Of a DNA stretch of 64,000 bases, positions 33,922 through 43,732 are shown piece by piece. The notes below the pieces were generated by a model. That model ran no database searches. It was not told where the DNA came from and saw nothing but the letters and a program-made list of their open reading frames with translations. Numbering within the stretch: position 1 is the stretch's first letter; each line of letters starts with the position of its first letter. The position numbers and the translations under genes were made by a program. The stretch comes from an uncultured Mycoplasmatota bacterium. GTDB taxonomy: Bacteria > Bacillota_I > Bacilli_A > RF39 > UBA660. The stretch spans positions 6,075 through 70,074 of the forward strand of contig UQVP01000003.1 in the NCBI GenBank assembly GCA_900544605.1, in the 5' to 3' direction.

Positions 33922-36153
33922 TTACATCCTTTCATGGAATGTTCTAGAAATTACTTCTTCTTGTTGTTTTCTCGTTAAGCGATTAAATCTAACACTATAT
34001 CCAGATACTCTAATTGTAAGTAATGGATATTTATCAGGGTTTTCCATAGCATCAATTAATGTCTCTCTAGTTAAAACATTTACATTTAAATGATGAGCAC
34101 CTTTTTCAAAGTATCCATCCATAAGTCCGACTAAATTTTCTATTTGTGTCTCTAAATTTTCACCTAATACACTAGGAATAATTGAAAATGTATTAGAAAT
34201 ACCATCTTTACAGCAATTTTTATAATCTAATTTAGCAACACTGTTTAAGGAAGCTATTGCTCCATTCATATCTCTACCGTGCATTGGATTAGCTCCAGGA
34301 GCGAAAGGAATACCTGCTAATCTTCCATCTGGTGTTGCTCCTGTTTTACTGCCATAAACAACATTGGAAGTGATTGTTAAAACAGACAATGTTACTTCAG
34401 CATCACGATAAGTTTTATGTTTTTCTAATTCATCGTGCATTTTCTTCAAAATTTGTTTGGCAATATCATCAACTCTATCATCATCATTTCCATATTTAGG
34501 GTAGTCACCTTCAATCTCAAAACCAATTGTAATACCATTTTTATTTCGTGCTGGTCGTACTTTAGCATATTTTATAGCTGATAAACTATCGCACGCAACA
34601 GAAAGTCCTGCAACACCATATGCCATATAGCGGTGAACATCAGTATCATGAAGGGCCATCTGTCCTGCTTCATATGCATATTTATCATGCATGTAATGAA
34701 TTATATTCATGGCATCTGAATATATTTTTGCTACTTTTTCTATCACTTTAAAATAGCTATTCTTAACTTTTTCATAATCAAGTACTTCATCTTCATTTTT
34801 TTCTATGCCCTCTATAACTAAGTCGCCTTTTACTTCATCTATACCGCCATTAATTGAATATAACAAACTTTTGGCAAGATTACATCTAGCTCCAAAGAAC
34901 TGCATATCTTTACCCAATCTCATAGCAGAAACACAACATGCAATAGCATAATCATCACCATATATAGGTCTCATTAAATCATCTGATTCATATTGAACAG
35001 CATCAGTATTGATACTTATTTTAGCACAGTATTTTTTCCATGGCTCTGGTAAATTCAAACTCCATAATACTGTCATATTAGGTTCTGGTGCTGGATCTAA
35101 ATTTTCTAACGTATGTAAAATACGATATGATGTTTTAGTAACCATATTTTTACCATCTTCACTAATTCCACCTAAAGAACATGTAACCCAAGTAGGATCA
35201 CCTGAGAATAATTCATCATATTCTGGGGTTCTTAAATGTCTAACTAATCTAAGCTTAATAACAAATTGATCAATTAGTTCTTGAATTTCACTTTCTGTAA
35301 TGGTACCATCTTTTAAATCTCTTTCAAAATAAATATCTAAAAAAGCATCAACTCGACCTAAACTCATAGCTGCACCATTATTTTCTTTAACTGCTGCTAA
35401 ATAGCCAAAATATGTCCATTGAACGGCTTCAAAAGAATTAGTAGCAGGTTTAGATATATCATAGCCATATCTTAAAGCCATCTTTTTTATTTCATCTAAA
35501 GCACAGTATTGCATAGATATCTCTTCACGAGTACGAATTAAATTTTCATTCATTTCTCCTAAATAAGTATTATCCAATTCATATTTTTTTTGTTCCATTA
35601 AATAATCTATACCATATAACGCAATACGACGATAATCGCCAATTATTCTTCCACGTCCATATGCATCCGGAAGACCAGTTAATAGGCCAACATGACGTGC
35701 TTTTCTAATTTCATTAGTATAAGCATCAAATACTCCTTGATTATGCGTTTTTCTAAATTCATTAAAGTATTTATCTACTTCTGGATTTAGCTTATAACCA
35801 TATGAATCAAGTTCTTGATATACCATTCTGATACCACCATATGGATTAACCATTCTTTTTAAAGGCTTATCAGTTTGCAATCCAAATATAACTTCATTTT
35901 CTTTGTCAATATATCCCGGGTTAAAACTATTTATACCAGACATATTATCGACATCTATATCTAAAACTTTTTTCTTTAATTCTTCTTTAAGTAATTCTTC
36001 ACATTTATTCCAAACACGCGTTGTTTTTTCTGTTTTTCCTGTTAAGAATGATTCATCTTTATCATAAGGAGTATAATTACTTTGAATAAAATCTCTAACA
36101 TCTATTTTATTACACCAGTTACCTTCTTTAAAATTTCTCCATTCATTTTTCAT
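33922..36153 (-). CDS. pflB: formate C-acetyltransferase (pyruvate formate-lyase)
   Basis: 743 residues, full length. Catalytic Cys pair in ACCVSAM (about residues 406-407) and the radical Gly in RVSGYSVRF (about residue 718) are in place. It splits pyruvate with CoA into acetyl-CoA and formate under anoxic conditions, pointing to mixed-acid fermentation. The -10 TATACT at 36180-36185 with TG extension is a likely promoter element. Followed directly by pflA. Confidence 0.97.
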   Translation of the reverse strand: MKNEWRNFKEGNWCNKIDVRDFIQSNYTPYDKDESFLTGKTEKTTRVWNKCEELLKEELKKKVLDIDVDNMSGINSFNPGYIDKENEVIFGLQTDKPLKRMVNPYGGIRMVYQELDSYGYKLNPEVDKYFNEFRKTHNQGVFDAYTNEIRKARHVGLLTGLPDAYGRGRIIGDYRRIALYGIDYLMEQKKYELDNTYLGEMNENLIRTREEISMQYCALDEIKKMALRYGYDISKPATNSFEAVQWTYFGYLAAVKENNGAAMSLGRVDAFLDIYFERDLKDGTITESEIQELIDQFVIKLRLVRHLRTPEYDELFSGDPTWVTCSLGGISEDGKNMVTKTSYRILHTLENLDPAPEPNMTVLWSLNLPEPWKKYCAKISINTDAVQYESDDLMRPIYGDDYAIACCVSAMRLGKDMQFFGARCNLAKSLLYSINGGIDEVKGDLVIEGIEKNEDEVLDYEKVKNSYFKVIEKVAKIYSDAMNIIHYMHDKYAYEAGQMALHDTDVHRYMAYGVAGLSVACDSLSAIKYAKVRPARNKNGITIGFEIEGDYPKYGNDDDRVDDIAKQILKKMHDELEKHKTYRDAEVTLSVLTITSNVVYGSKTGATPDGRLAGIPFAPGANPMHGRDMNGAIASLNSVAKLDYKNCCKDGISNTFSIIPSVLGENLETQIENLVGLMDGYFEKGAHHLNVNVLTRETLIDAMENPDKYPLLTIRVSGYSVRFNRLTRKQQEEVISRTFHERM

Positions 36154-36223
36154 CTAACCACCAACTTTCTTACTTTTTAAGTATAACACAAAATAAATAG
36201 ATAAATATATTTTTTTTATACTT

Positions 36224-37096
36224 TTATTGCTTAACTAATAGGCAGTAAGCCACTCCTTTTGGAGCAAGTATTTTATTGCTTGAGTTTAAGGTATTATAAT
36301 CGTAAAAAAATGTATCATTTATATCTTGATAATTTAAATGTTCGTATATCAGCATATTAGAAGCTTGCACTATAGCTTCAATATCTTTATAACTATATTT
36401 GGATTTCATTTCTTCACCAGCTTCTTTAGCAAGTGCCTGATTAATTATTTCTTTTTTTGTTTCAATATTACTAGGATAATCAAATACGATTACACTACCA
36501 GCAGGTATATTTTTAGAAAGAATACTTATAGTTTGTTTAAATATTTCTTTATCTAAATAGTAACTCAAACCAAGTAAAGAACAAAAAGTCTTTTTATTTT
36601 TATCAAAACTAGATTTTAATAGATTTTCTATCCAATTACTATTAAAATCACAACTTATACAATTAATATTTTTTGTATTTATATTAGCATTCTTTACTCT
36701 TTTTGCTTTATCTTCTATTATTTCTTTTTTGTCAAGTTCTTACACACTAACTTTGTCACTAATTTTATACCCTGATGTATCATATCCACTTCCTAATATT
36801 AAATACTGCTTTAAACCTAATCTAATTTCATTTAATAGGTGCTTTTCATTAAATATAGGACGCGCTAAAACTGAAGGCGCTAAAATATTATTAACAACCC
36901 ACTTTAAAGAATCATCCCCATCATAATTAGGATTAAAAATTTTAATTCCCTCCATCATATTTTTTGAAATATTTTCTATTTCTGATTTTGTTAAAATTGC
37001 ATGCGCTAAAGTATCATTATATATTTTAATATTACTATTTACAGTATGATAATACCTTGCAAAACAACTAACTAATGCTGTCATATTATTTTTCAT
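36224..37096 (-). pseudogene. LCM-family SAM-dependent O-methyltransferase, interrupted by one in-frame stop
   Basis: One continuous frame from ATG 37096 (RBS GAGGG) to the stop at 36224 is broken only by TAA at 36740-36742. The N-terminal part shows the family's ILGSGYDTSGYK SAM-binding region; directly after it the frame reads SV-stop-ELDKKEI, where relatives have an aromatic then Glu-x-Asp. A TAT-to-TAA change would explain it. The downstream half (FCSLLGLSYYLD, SVIVFDYPS, GVAYCLLVKQ) is intact in the same frame. Leucine carboxyl methyltransferase-like enzymes methylate carboxyl groups; the substrate is unknown. Alternatives are a sequencing error or read-through. Confidence 0.85.
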
Positions 37097-37146
37097 TTTT
37101 ATCCCTCTAGATATTTAATACACCAATATTTAACTGATTACAAGTC

Positions 37147-37175
37147 TTGAAAAATAAGCGTTTTTATGGTAATAT
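37147..37175 (+). promoter_or_regulatory. promoter of a possible tiny transcript
   Basis: TTGAAA (37147-37152), 17-bp spacer, TAATAT (37170-37175) with a TG extension. It fires straight into a hairpin terminator at 37193-37228. Confidence 0.55.
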
Positions 37176-37192
37176 GGATATAGAAAAAAGAA

Positions 37193-37228
37193 AGAAATAG
37201 GAAAAATCATGCCTATTTCTTTTTGTTT
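37193..37228 (+). terminator. hairpin between the methyltransferase pseudogene and collagen-like gene
   Basis: AGAAATAGG / CCTATTTCT with a 10-base loop and TTTTGTTT tail. Either the end of a roughly 45-base RNA or an attenuator in the leader of the collagen-like gene. Confidence 0.65.
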
Positions 37229-37301
37229 CTAGTTAAAATAAATTTTCATTAAAACATTGCCCTCATATTATATACTATAAAATTTAGATTAGAGGTGATT
37301 T

Positions 37302-38207
37302 ATGGATTTTGAAAATAAAATTAAAAGAATTGAAGAGAATCAAAAAATAAAAAATAGATTAAGTGAACTTGGTATATATCCAGCAACTGTTCAAGAAGTA
37401 GTTGGTCCAACGGGCCCACAAGGTGAAATTGGTCCTACAGGTCCTAAAGGCGATAAAGGCGAACAAGGAGCTGGATTATCAATAGAAGGATCTTTTGATA
37501 CATTAGATGAATTAAAACAAGCTCATCCTACAGGAAATATTGGAGACTGTTATATAGTTCAAGGTATTTTATATATTTGGGATGAAGAAAAAAATGATTG
37601 GGTTAGTATTGGAAACATTAAAGGACCAAAGGGTGACACTGGGGAAAAAGGTGAACAAGGAATTCAAGGACCTATAGGTCCACAGGGCGAAAAAGGAGAG
37701 CAAGGTGAAATTGGTCCAACTGGACCTCAAGGCGAAATTGGTCCTACAGGCCCCAAAGGCGATATTGGACCTCAGGGGCCTGCTAGTCCAACAGGATATG
37801 ATGCAATAGCATTTGCAAGTCTTATGGATACTAAAAAAGCTGGAACTGTTTTATTAGGTAATACAAGAATTATGCCCGGAAATAACAGTTATTTAGCCAT
37901 AGAAAATGGTACTGATATAGTAGTAAAAAGAACTAGGGTATTTGAAATTGTACTGTGCGGAAGAATTTCAGGTGTTACTCAAAATACAGGGGCTTCATTC
38001 TCACTTGTTAATACTGAAACAAATGATGTAATTAGTGATTTAGTATTTGTTTTAGAAGCAGGAAATACTCCAGATATGGATTTTTCGGAAATGACTGTTG
38101 TAGATATTTATAGCCCAGCTAGACTACAAGTTAAAACAACAATTAACGGTAGTGATGAAATAAGTTTTTCAGAAATGAATGTATTATTAAAAAGTTACAG
38201 CGTATAA
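37302..38207 (+). CDS. collagen-like protein with BclA-type C-terminal domain
   Basis: 301 residues. A short N-terminal helix (1-30), a GXY triplet block (about 35-57), an inserted globular module (about 58-106, GSFDTLDELKQAHPTGNIGD, like phage tail-fibre inserts), a second GXY block (about 108-160, many GPTGPQ/GPKGD triplets), and a C-terminal domain (165-301) like the trimeric jelly-roll of exosporium protein BclA. No signal peptide. It is likely a spore-surface filament that trimerises through its C-terminus; the coat gene context supports this. RBS AGAGGTGAT. Confidence 0.85.
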   Translation: MDFENKIKRIEENQKIKNRLSELGIYPATVQEVVGPTGPQGEIGPTGPKGDKGEQGAGLSIEGSFDTLDELKQAHPTGNIGDCYIVQGILYIWDEEKNDWVSIGNIKGPKGDTGEKGEQGIQGPIGPQGEKGEQGEIGPTGPQGEIGPTGPKGDIGPQGPASPTGYDAIAFASLMDTKKAGTVLLGNTRIMPGNNSYLAIENGTDIVVKRTRVFEIVLCGRISGVTQNTGASFSLVNTETNDVISDLVFVLEAGNTPDMDFSEMTVVDIYSPARLQVKTTINGSDEISFSEMNVLLKSYSV

Positions 38208-38258
38208 AAAAAGTCATTATTGATGTAATATTACAAACATCAATAAATGGCTTTTTTT
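38205..38258. terminator. bidirectional terminator after the collagen-like gene
   Basis: Two-part stem (AAAAAAGTCATT with AATGGCTTTTTTT, and ATTGATGT with ACATCAAT); T-tracts on both strands. It also serves the convergent acyltransferase gene. Confidence 0.85.
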
Positions 38259-40503
38259 ACATTAATTTATCCTTTAAGAAATCATTTAAAGCTTGATTTC
38301 CTTTATCTGTCAAATGTTTTTTATCAGATAATAAATAATCTTCATTATTTTTTACTTCACTATAAAAATCTAAAATAGTAACATTATCTGAATTATTAAC
38401 TAAATTACTTAAATCAGAATTTATAGCAACAATATATATCTTATGATTTTCACATAATTTTATTAGTTCTTGATAATCAGTTGTACTCAAATTAATACTA
38501 TTATCAAAAGCAAAAACAACATTATACGATAAGGATTTTTCTTCTATGGCTTTTATTAGTTCATTTTTTATCATTTCGAAGTTAAAATCTTTATTAATAA
38601 CAAATTGAGCTTCTGAAAAATTAGTGTGAATATAATCATATGCATTTAACAATACACTATTTCCATAAAAAGTTATTTTATTTTTTAATTCTTCTTCGTG
38701 TTTCTTTATAATTTCTGCCTTTTTAACATTATATTCAGCTAAATAAGTTTGATAGATAGCACTATAAACAACCTGTGTATATGCCTTTCTTCCACTTCCT
38801 GTCAAATGAATTCCATCAGCGTAAAAATATTCTTCATGACCTCTTGATAATTTATTCCAATCTATAACATGTAAATTAGAATATTTAGAAGAAAAAGATA
38901 ATAAGTTCTTATTGAATTCTTGATTATTTGTCGTATTTAACCAAAATACTTCTTTCCCCTTACATAATTCCATAATTTCTTTTTTACAACCTAAAGAACA
39001 ATCTCCATTAGCACCTAAATTTATAACGATAGGTTCACCTAAAGCGTTTTTATTAATAAGTTCCTCTAGTATTCCACTAGCTTTCCATAAACTCCTTGAT
39101 ACTTTAGCATCAACATAACTATTTGGGAAAGTTGCATGTAAATTATCTATAGCTCCAAGCATAACAGAATCACCTATTGCCACCACTGGTAAATTGCTAA
39201 CAATATCTTTGATTTGATTTTCGCCAGCTTCCAAATTATCTAAAACTTTATCCCATTTTTCTTGTTCTTCCTTTACTAACGTATTATAATCTTCTTGATT
39301 TTGTTCCATCTTTTTAGCATTTTCCGATAATTGTTTTTCTAGCTCTTCCATTTCAGCAGTATGATCTTCTGTTACAATATATTGATAAACACCAAACAAG
39401 GAAGCAGCGGATATAACAATTAATACAAAATAGCGTAGACCTTTATATTTTTTATTTTTTATATTAGTCGCAAAATGAAGAACGTAAGATAACAAGAAAG
39501 TTATAACAACAATTAATACAGTTTTAATTGTTGTATTTATAGCGACATTTTGCAAGAAAAATATAACAGGATATTGAATTAAATATATTTCATAACTAAC
39601 TTCTGATAATGATTTAACAATTTTATCTTTTTTGCTTAATATATTTTGTTCGTTTGAAACACTATAATCAATTAAGCGGCAAGTAATTAAAGTAACTAAA
39701 ATCATAATGCTTGAAAAATATAATGACTTTGAATCAGTAAAAATAAACAAACCCGCTAATACTAACAAATAAAAATATATTCCTAATTTTGAAAAATCTT
39801 TTTCTTTCATTCTATCAGTAAGTACCGGACCATAATAATTATGTATGAATCCAAGTGTTAAACCAAAGAAAAGAGAAAAAACTCTAGTAAAAGTACTATA
39901 ATAAGTTATCATCATATTTTCTGAAACACTTGCCTTAACAAAGTAAAATCCACTAATAATTGATATTAAACATGTTATAATACATGGAATAATTTTATTT
40001 GTTTTATCGCCAATTTTCTTTAAAATTCCATATAAAATTGGAAATACTAAATCAAATTGCATCAATATTGAAATATACCATAGATGCATAAATGGAGAAT
40101 TATTATGACTAGCAAAATAGTCCATATTAGCTCCTAATTGCCAAAAATTATTATATCCAAACAAAACCGAATTCGTTTCTGGTTTCAAATTAAACCAACC
40201 TATATTTGGTAAAAAAGAAGTAATTAAAATCGTTATAAATACTACAAAAAATAATGGAACGTATAGTTTTTTAATTCTTTTGGTATAGTATTTTTTTAAA
40301 GAAAATTTTCCATCATTAAATGCAGATACACATGACAAATAACCACTTAAAACAAAGAAGATACAAACAGCTAAATATCCACCTTTTAAAATTCCTAAAT
40401 GGTATAAAAATATTGATATACAAGAAAATAATCTTATTATATCTAAATATTTAAAATATTTTTTATTATTTTTTTTCTTCTTTGTTTTTTTGTTACGTCC
40501 CAT
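38257..40503 (-). CDS. OatA-like acyltransferase with two C-terminal SGNH-type domains
   Basis: 748 residues. Residues about 15-370 are an acyltransferase-3 membrane domain (ISIFLYHLGILKGGYLAV, FFVLSGY, LWYISILMQFDLVFP). A coiled-coil stretch (about 385-430) leads to an SGNH hydrolase domain with VVAIGDSVMLGA and DGIHLTGSGRKAY (Ser, Asp, His). A second, shorter copy follows (about 610-748) with FYGNSVLLNAYDYIH and DKKHLTDKGNQAL, in which GDS is GNS. The family O-acetylates peptidoglycan or wall glycans, conferring lysozyme resistance. RBS AGAGGTG. Confidence 0.88.
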   Translation of the reverse strand: MGRNKKTKKKKNNKKYFKYLDIIRLFSCISIFLYHLGILKGGYLAVCIFFVLSGYLSCVSAFNDGKFSLKKYYTKRIKKLYVPLFFVVFITILITSFLPNIGWFNLKPETNSVLFGYNNFWQLGANMDYFASHNNSPFMHLWYISILMQFDLVFPILYGILKKIGDKTNKIIPCIITCLISIISGFYFVKASVSENMMITYYSTFTRVFSLFFGLTLGFIHNYYGPVLTDRMKEKDFSKLGIYFYLLVLAGLFIFTDSKSLYFSSIMILVTLITCRLIDYSVSNEQNILSKKDKIVKSLSEVSYEIYLIQYPVIFFLQNVAINTTIKTVLIVVITFLLSYVLHFATNIKNKKYKGLRYFVLIVISAASLFGVYQYIVTEDHTAEMEELEKQLSENAKKMEQNQEDYNTLVKEEQEKWDKVLDNLEAGENQIKDIVSNLPVVAIGDSVMLGAIDNLHATFPNSYVDAKVSRSLWKASGILEELINKNALGEPIVINLGANGDCSLGCKKEIMELCKGKEVFWLNTTNNQEFNKNLLSFSSKYSNLHVIDWNKLSRGHEEYFYADGIHLTGSGRKAYTQVVYSAIYQTYLAEYNVKKAEIIKKHEEELKNKITFYGNSVLLNAYDYIHTNFSEAQFVINKDFNFEMIKNELIKAIEEKSLSYNVVFAFDNSINLSTTDYQELIKLCENHKIYIVAINSDLSNLVNNSDNVTILDFYSEVKNNEDYLLSDKKHLTDKGNQALNDFLKDKLM

Positions 40504-40626
40504 AATACACCTCTAAAATTATTATTACATTCAATAGTTTTATTATAACATTTATAGTTATAAACTTAAACAATAACTCTTAATTTTTTTAATTTTATGG
40601 CAAAAATATGTCTATTTTTTCAACAT

Positions 40627-40656
40627 AAAACTTGTTTCATAGTTGAAACAAGTTTT
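40627..40656. terminator. terminator after the HTH-ATPase-CYTH gene
   Basis: AAAACTTGTTTC / GAAACAAGTTTT with a 6-base loop; T-tracts on both strands. Confidence 0.8.
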
Positions 40657-40662
40657 TAACAT

Positions 40663-41964
40663 TTATTTATTGTTTGCTATAGAAGAATTTTTATATTGTG
40701 GATCATTTGTTACCTCTTTTATAACTTTAATTTTTTTAGGAATTTCAAATGTATCATTCTCATCATTAAGTTCTATTTCTAAAATGGCTTTATCATGCCA
40801 AAAAGGATAAATATCAAGTTCAAAGCACTTATTTTTATTGATTAAACAATATCTAGTTTTCCTAATTGGTTTTTTATTTGTATCTGCTTCTAATAACAAA
40901 TCTAAATACTCATCTTTTGTTAATCTTTTTTCTATTTCAATTCTTTTAATATCACTTACAATCTTTTTTGTTGTCTTGAAGTAAACAAAGCTACCATTAC
41001 AACCTCTTTGCCTTATTCTAATCTCTTCATTATTATCAGATTTTAAATAAGTTTGAATAATTTCTACTTTTTGACAATTTTCCTGTTTTTCAAGCCATTT
41101 AATATCTGGATATTCAATTAAGAACTTTCTTTCTATTTCTAAAGGTTCTGGTTCTCCCAAAAAGGCAGAAATTTCTTTTATTAGTTTATACATTTTTTGA
41201 TCAAAGTCTGTTGAATTATCAATAATACGTAAGTGTGAATGTCCTGTCCATGCTTTTATTATCTTATCATCACTAATTCTAGCTTCTTCCAATGTTTCAT
41301 ATCTAGCACTATTATTTTCTTTAGTATAAAATTGTTCTGCTCCTTTTGCCGCTGTAACTAGATGAAAGATGGCATCATAATTATCTCTTAATTCAATTTC
41401 ACTAGAATTAACACTATTAACTATGTTTTGAAAATCCAAATCACTAACAAATGCTTTGCCATCCATAGCTCCACGGTCACATACTATTAGTATTTTATCA
41501 TTGTCCATAGATTTGGCTGCTTCTAAAAATAATTCTTCTTTTTTCAATTGAAAATTTAATAATATTCTTTGAAACTCTTTTACTGTAGCGCATGTCCAAG
41601 GACTTATGCCACTAGTTATTAATTCTGTTGCTGTTTCTGGAACAAACAGTACTCTATATCCTTTCTTTATAAAATAATTTTGTATTCGACTCATACCTGT
41701 TGTCTTACCAGCACATGGACCACCAGTAATAACAATTTTTGTTATTTTTTTATTTATATTTTCCTTTTTTAACATATCGTCAATGGAAATGTTAAATAAT
41801 GAACTTAGCTTTTTTAATATTTCAAAATTAGGATATGCTTTGCCATTTTCCCATTTTGACACAGCTTTTCCAGTTACTCCAACCTTATTGGCCAATTCAT
41901 TCTGCGTTAAATTTAATTTTGTTCTATATTTAAATATTAGGTTACCAAATTCATAATTATTCAC
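40663..41964 (-). CDS. HTH-ATPase-CYTH fusion protein
   Basis: 433 residues, GTG start after GAGGTGAT. Three domains: XRE helix-turn-helix (1-65, LTQNELANKVGVTGKAVSKWE), a P-loop NTPase of the AAA_28 type (Walker A GGPCAGKTT at 81-89, then VPETATELI and a Walker-B-like ILIVCDRGAMDGKA), and a CYTH/triphosphate-tunnel domain from about 278 (EIERKFL, the ExExK motif; RIRQRG; YFKTTKK; EIELND). The NTPase-CYTH pair recalls TTM-type enzymes that act on polyphosphate, thiamine triphosphate or nucleotides. The HTH suggests it also binds DNA and may regulate itself. Substrate unknown. Confidence 0.85.
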   Translation of the reverse strand: MNNYEFGNLIFKYRTKLNLTQNELANKVGVTGKAVSKWENGKAYPNFEILKKLSSLFNISIDDMLKKENINKKITKIVITGGPCAGKTTGMSRIQNYFIKKGYRVLFVPETATELITSGISPWTCATVKEFQRILLNFQLKKEELFLEAAKSMDNDKILIVCDRGAMDGKAFVSDLDFQNIVNSVNSSEIELRDNYDAIFHLVTAAKGAEQFYTKENNSARYETLEEARISDDKIIKAWTGHSHLRIIDNSTDFDQKMYKLIKEISAFLGEPEPLEIERKFLIEYPDIKWLEKQENCQKVEIIQTYLKSDNNEEIRIRQRGCNGSFVYFKTTKKIVSDIKRIEIEKRLTKDEYLDLLLEADTNKKPIRKTRYCLINKNKCFELDIYPFWHDKAILEIELNDENDTFEIPKKIKVIKEVTNDPQYKNSSIANNK

Positions 41965-42035
41965 AGAATCACCTCACACTTTAATTATATTAAAACTAGT
42001 ATAACTATTCAATAATAATCTGGAGAATTTTAGTA
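41921..42035. repeat. direct repeat, copy 1 (promoter and 5' end of the HTH-ATPase-CYTH gene)
   Basis: Shares about 90 bases, with few mismatches and two single-base gaps, with 43617-43732 in the same orientation. It spans the promoter, RBS and first codons of the gene. Confidence 0.85.
41984..42012 (-). promoter_or_regulatory. promoter of the HTH-ATPase-CYTH gene
   Basis: TTGAAT (42007-42012), 17-bp spacer, TATAAT (41984-41989). Confidence 0.85.
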
Positions 42036-42043
42036 GAAATTAC

Positions 42044-42076
42044 AAAAAAAGCAGTAATAACAAAAGTCATTTCTGC
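42044..42076 (-). terminator. terminator of the InlB-like surface protein gene
   Basis: GCAG-AAT-AC imperfect stem closing on a CTTTTG loop, followed by seven T on the minus strand. Confidence 0.7.
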
Positions 42077-42085
42077 TTATATATT

Positions 42086-43564
42086 TTAATTTGCTTGTCT
42101 TTTTTTATAAATAAATACTGAAGCTCCAACAAATCCCATAATTGATAAAATACTTGTTGCTAGATAAAGCACAATATTATCACTAGTTTTAGGATTTTCA
42201 ATATTTTCATTAGAAGTTGCAACTATACCATATTGACTTAAATGTGATGTTTCAAAAACTATATATCCATCTTCTATTGTTGCTGGTATAGTTTCTTTTA
42301 TTTCATCATTAAGAATATAAACAACTTTATAATTGTTATATCCTTTTAAATCTTCTGGTAAAGCAATTCTTATTTTCATTTTAATACCATTAACTTGAAC
42401 TGCTTGATTATTTTTTAATATATTTATATCTATTAAATATTTAACATTTTTGTCTGCTAACTCTTTTTTTACTTCAATCTTTTTAATATCTAATACATAA
42501 TCATTGTCAATTTCCTCTTCAAAAACAATACTTGCTTTTATATCTCCATCACTTTTGATTTCTTTCACAGTTTCACCAGTATCAACATTTTTAGTCCAAG
42601 TGGCATATAAAGTTACATTTTGATAGTATTCAGCACCAAAGCTATTTTTTATCAAAGTATCTTTTTCTACATCTCCTTTATCATCTTTATCCCATCTTCT
42701 CCAATATATATAAGTGTAATTTTTACCACTTCCATCTTTTTTAGAATTCCATCCATTAAATGTATAGCCTTTTCTTTCAGGTATGTATGGCAAAAGTGAC
42801 ATACTTGTTCCAGAATCACCACCGCCTGTATAATCATATTTTTTAGATAATTCACCAGAAATAGTTCCACCGTTAGCATCTAATACTAATACTCTATCAT
42901 CTCCAACAAAAGTATTTTTTGTATATGTTGCAGTTAAATTAATTACAGCAGTTTTTGTAAAATAGCTTAAATCAATAGAAGTAACAAACTTTCCATTTAA
43001 ATCCCAGCCTATAAAGGTATAGCCTTTTCTTACTGGAGTATATTTTGTTAAATCAATTGTCTTGAACTCTGATGATTTACTTACTAATAACAATTTTCCT
43101 TGACCATTTATCATTCCTGCAAACGCATCAAGTGTTACATAATAATTGTCACCTTCTTCTAACGCTTTACCCTCAAATTTTGCCTCAAGTCTTAAACCAT
43201 TACTGTAATTAACTTCTTCACCATTTGATTTATAAAACGAACCATTACTAGTAAAATCTGCTAGTGCTAAATCTTCATTTGCTTCTGTCTTGTTGTTGTC
43301 TACCCAATGTGAAAACTCATTTTTTCCATTGAACGGAATAATTCCTTTTGTCAACTCAGATAACTTAACTGTTGTTTCGCCTGCATCAACATCAAATCTT
43401 ATAAGTTTGGCATACTCTCCATCAATACTTTCATTTTCCTCATAAACAGTTAACACTAAAGAATATTTTCCATTCTCACTAATAGTTGCAGCATTTACAG
43501 AAGTTATTCCTAAAACCCCCATTACTGCAATTAACATTACAAACAACATCTTTTTTAATCTCAT
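42086..43564 (-). CDS. cell-surface protein with InlB-type repeats and sortase-like C-terminal anchor
   Basis: 492 residues. A signal peptide ends near VNA (about 24-26). Two or three Listeria-Bacteroides InlB B-repeats follow (PVRKGYTFIGWDLNGK, PERKGYTFNGWNSKKDGSG, ending in LYATWTKN). The C-terminus has NPKTSDN, a hydrophobic helix and a KKRQ tail, like a sortase sorting signal with an NPxT core instead of LPxTG, recalling class B sortase substrates. Probably a wall-attached adhesin-like protein. No sortase gene is in the window. RBS GAGGAG. Confidence 0.8.
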   Translation of the reverse strand: MRLKKMLFVMLIAVMGVLGITSVNAATISENGKYSLVLTVYEENESIDGEYAKLIRFDVDAGETTVKLSELTKGIIPFNGKNEFSHWVDNNKTEANEDLALADFTSNGSFYKSNGEEVNYSNGLRLEAKFEGKALEEGDNYYVTLDAFAGMINGQGKLLLVSKSSEFKTIDLTKYTPVRKGYTFIGWDLNGKFVTSIDLSYFTKTAVINLTATYTKNTFVGDDRVLVLDANGGTISGELSKKYDYTGGGDSGTSMSLLPYIPERKGYTFNGWNSKKDGSGKNYTYIYWRRWDKDDKGDVEKDTLIKNSFGAEYYQNVTLYATWTKNVDTGETVKEIKSDGDIKASIVFEEEIDNDYVLDIKKIEVKKELADKNVKYLIDINILKNNQAVQVNGIKMKIRIALPEDLKGYNNYKVVYILNDEIKETIPATIEDGYIVFETSHLSQYGIVATSNENIENPKTSDNIVLYLATSILSIMGFVGASVFIYKKRQAN

Positions 43565-43616
43565 AATTTTCTCCTCATATATTTTTCAAAATTTGTATTG
43601 AAAATAATAAACTTAC

Positions 43617-43732
43617 GTCTATAAATAATTATATATTAAATTAGCAAATTCCTAATTATTCTCATATCACCTCACATTTTAATTATATTAAAATTAATAT
43701 AACTATTAATAATAAACTGTAAAATTTTATTC
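43617..43732 (-). pseudogene. decayed second copy of the HTH-ATPase-CYTH promoter and 5' end (direct repeat, copy 2)
   Basis: Matches 41921-42035 over the promoter region, the GAGGTGAT RBS and roughly the first 20 codons, but the -35 has lost a base and the frame ends after nine codons (MRIIRNLLI). The remainder of that gene is absent. It abuts the truncated flavodoxin gene. Best read as the remnant of a paralogue or of a local duplication. Confidence 0.75.

Noticed and set aside
42667..42879. 70-codon minus-strand frame inside the InlB-like gene
   Set aside because: Shifted frame of the surface protein with no RBS and no family features.
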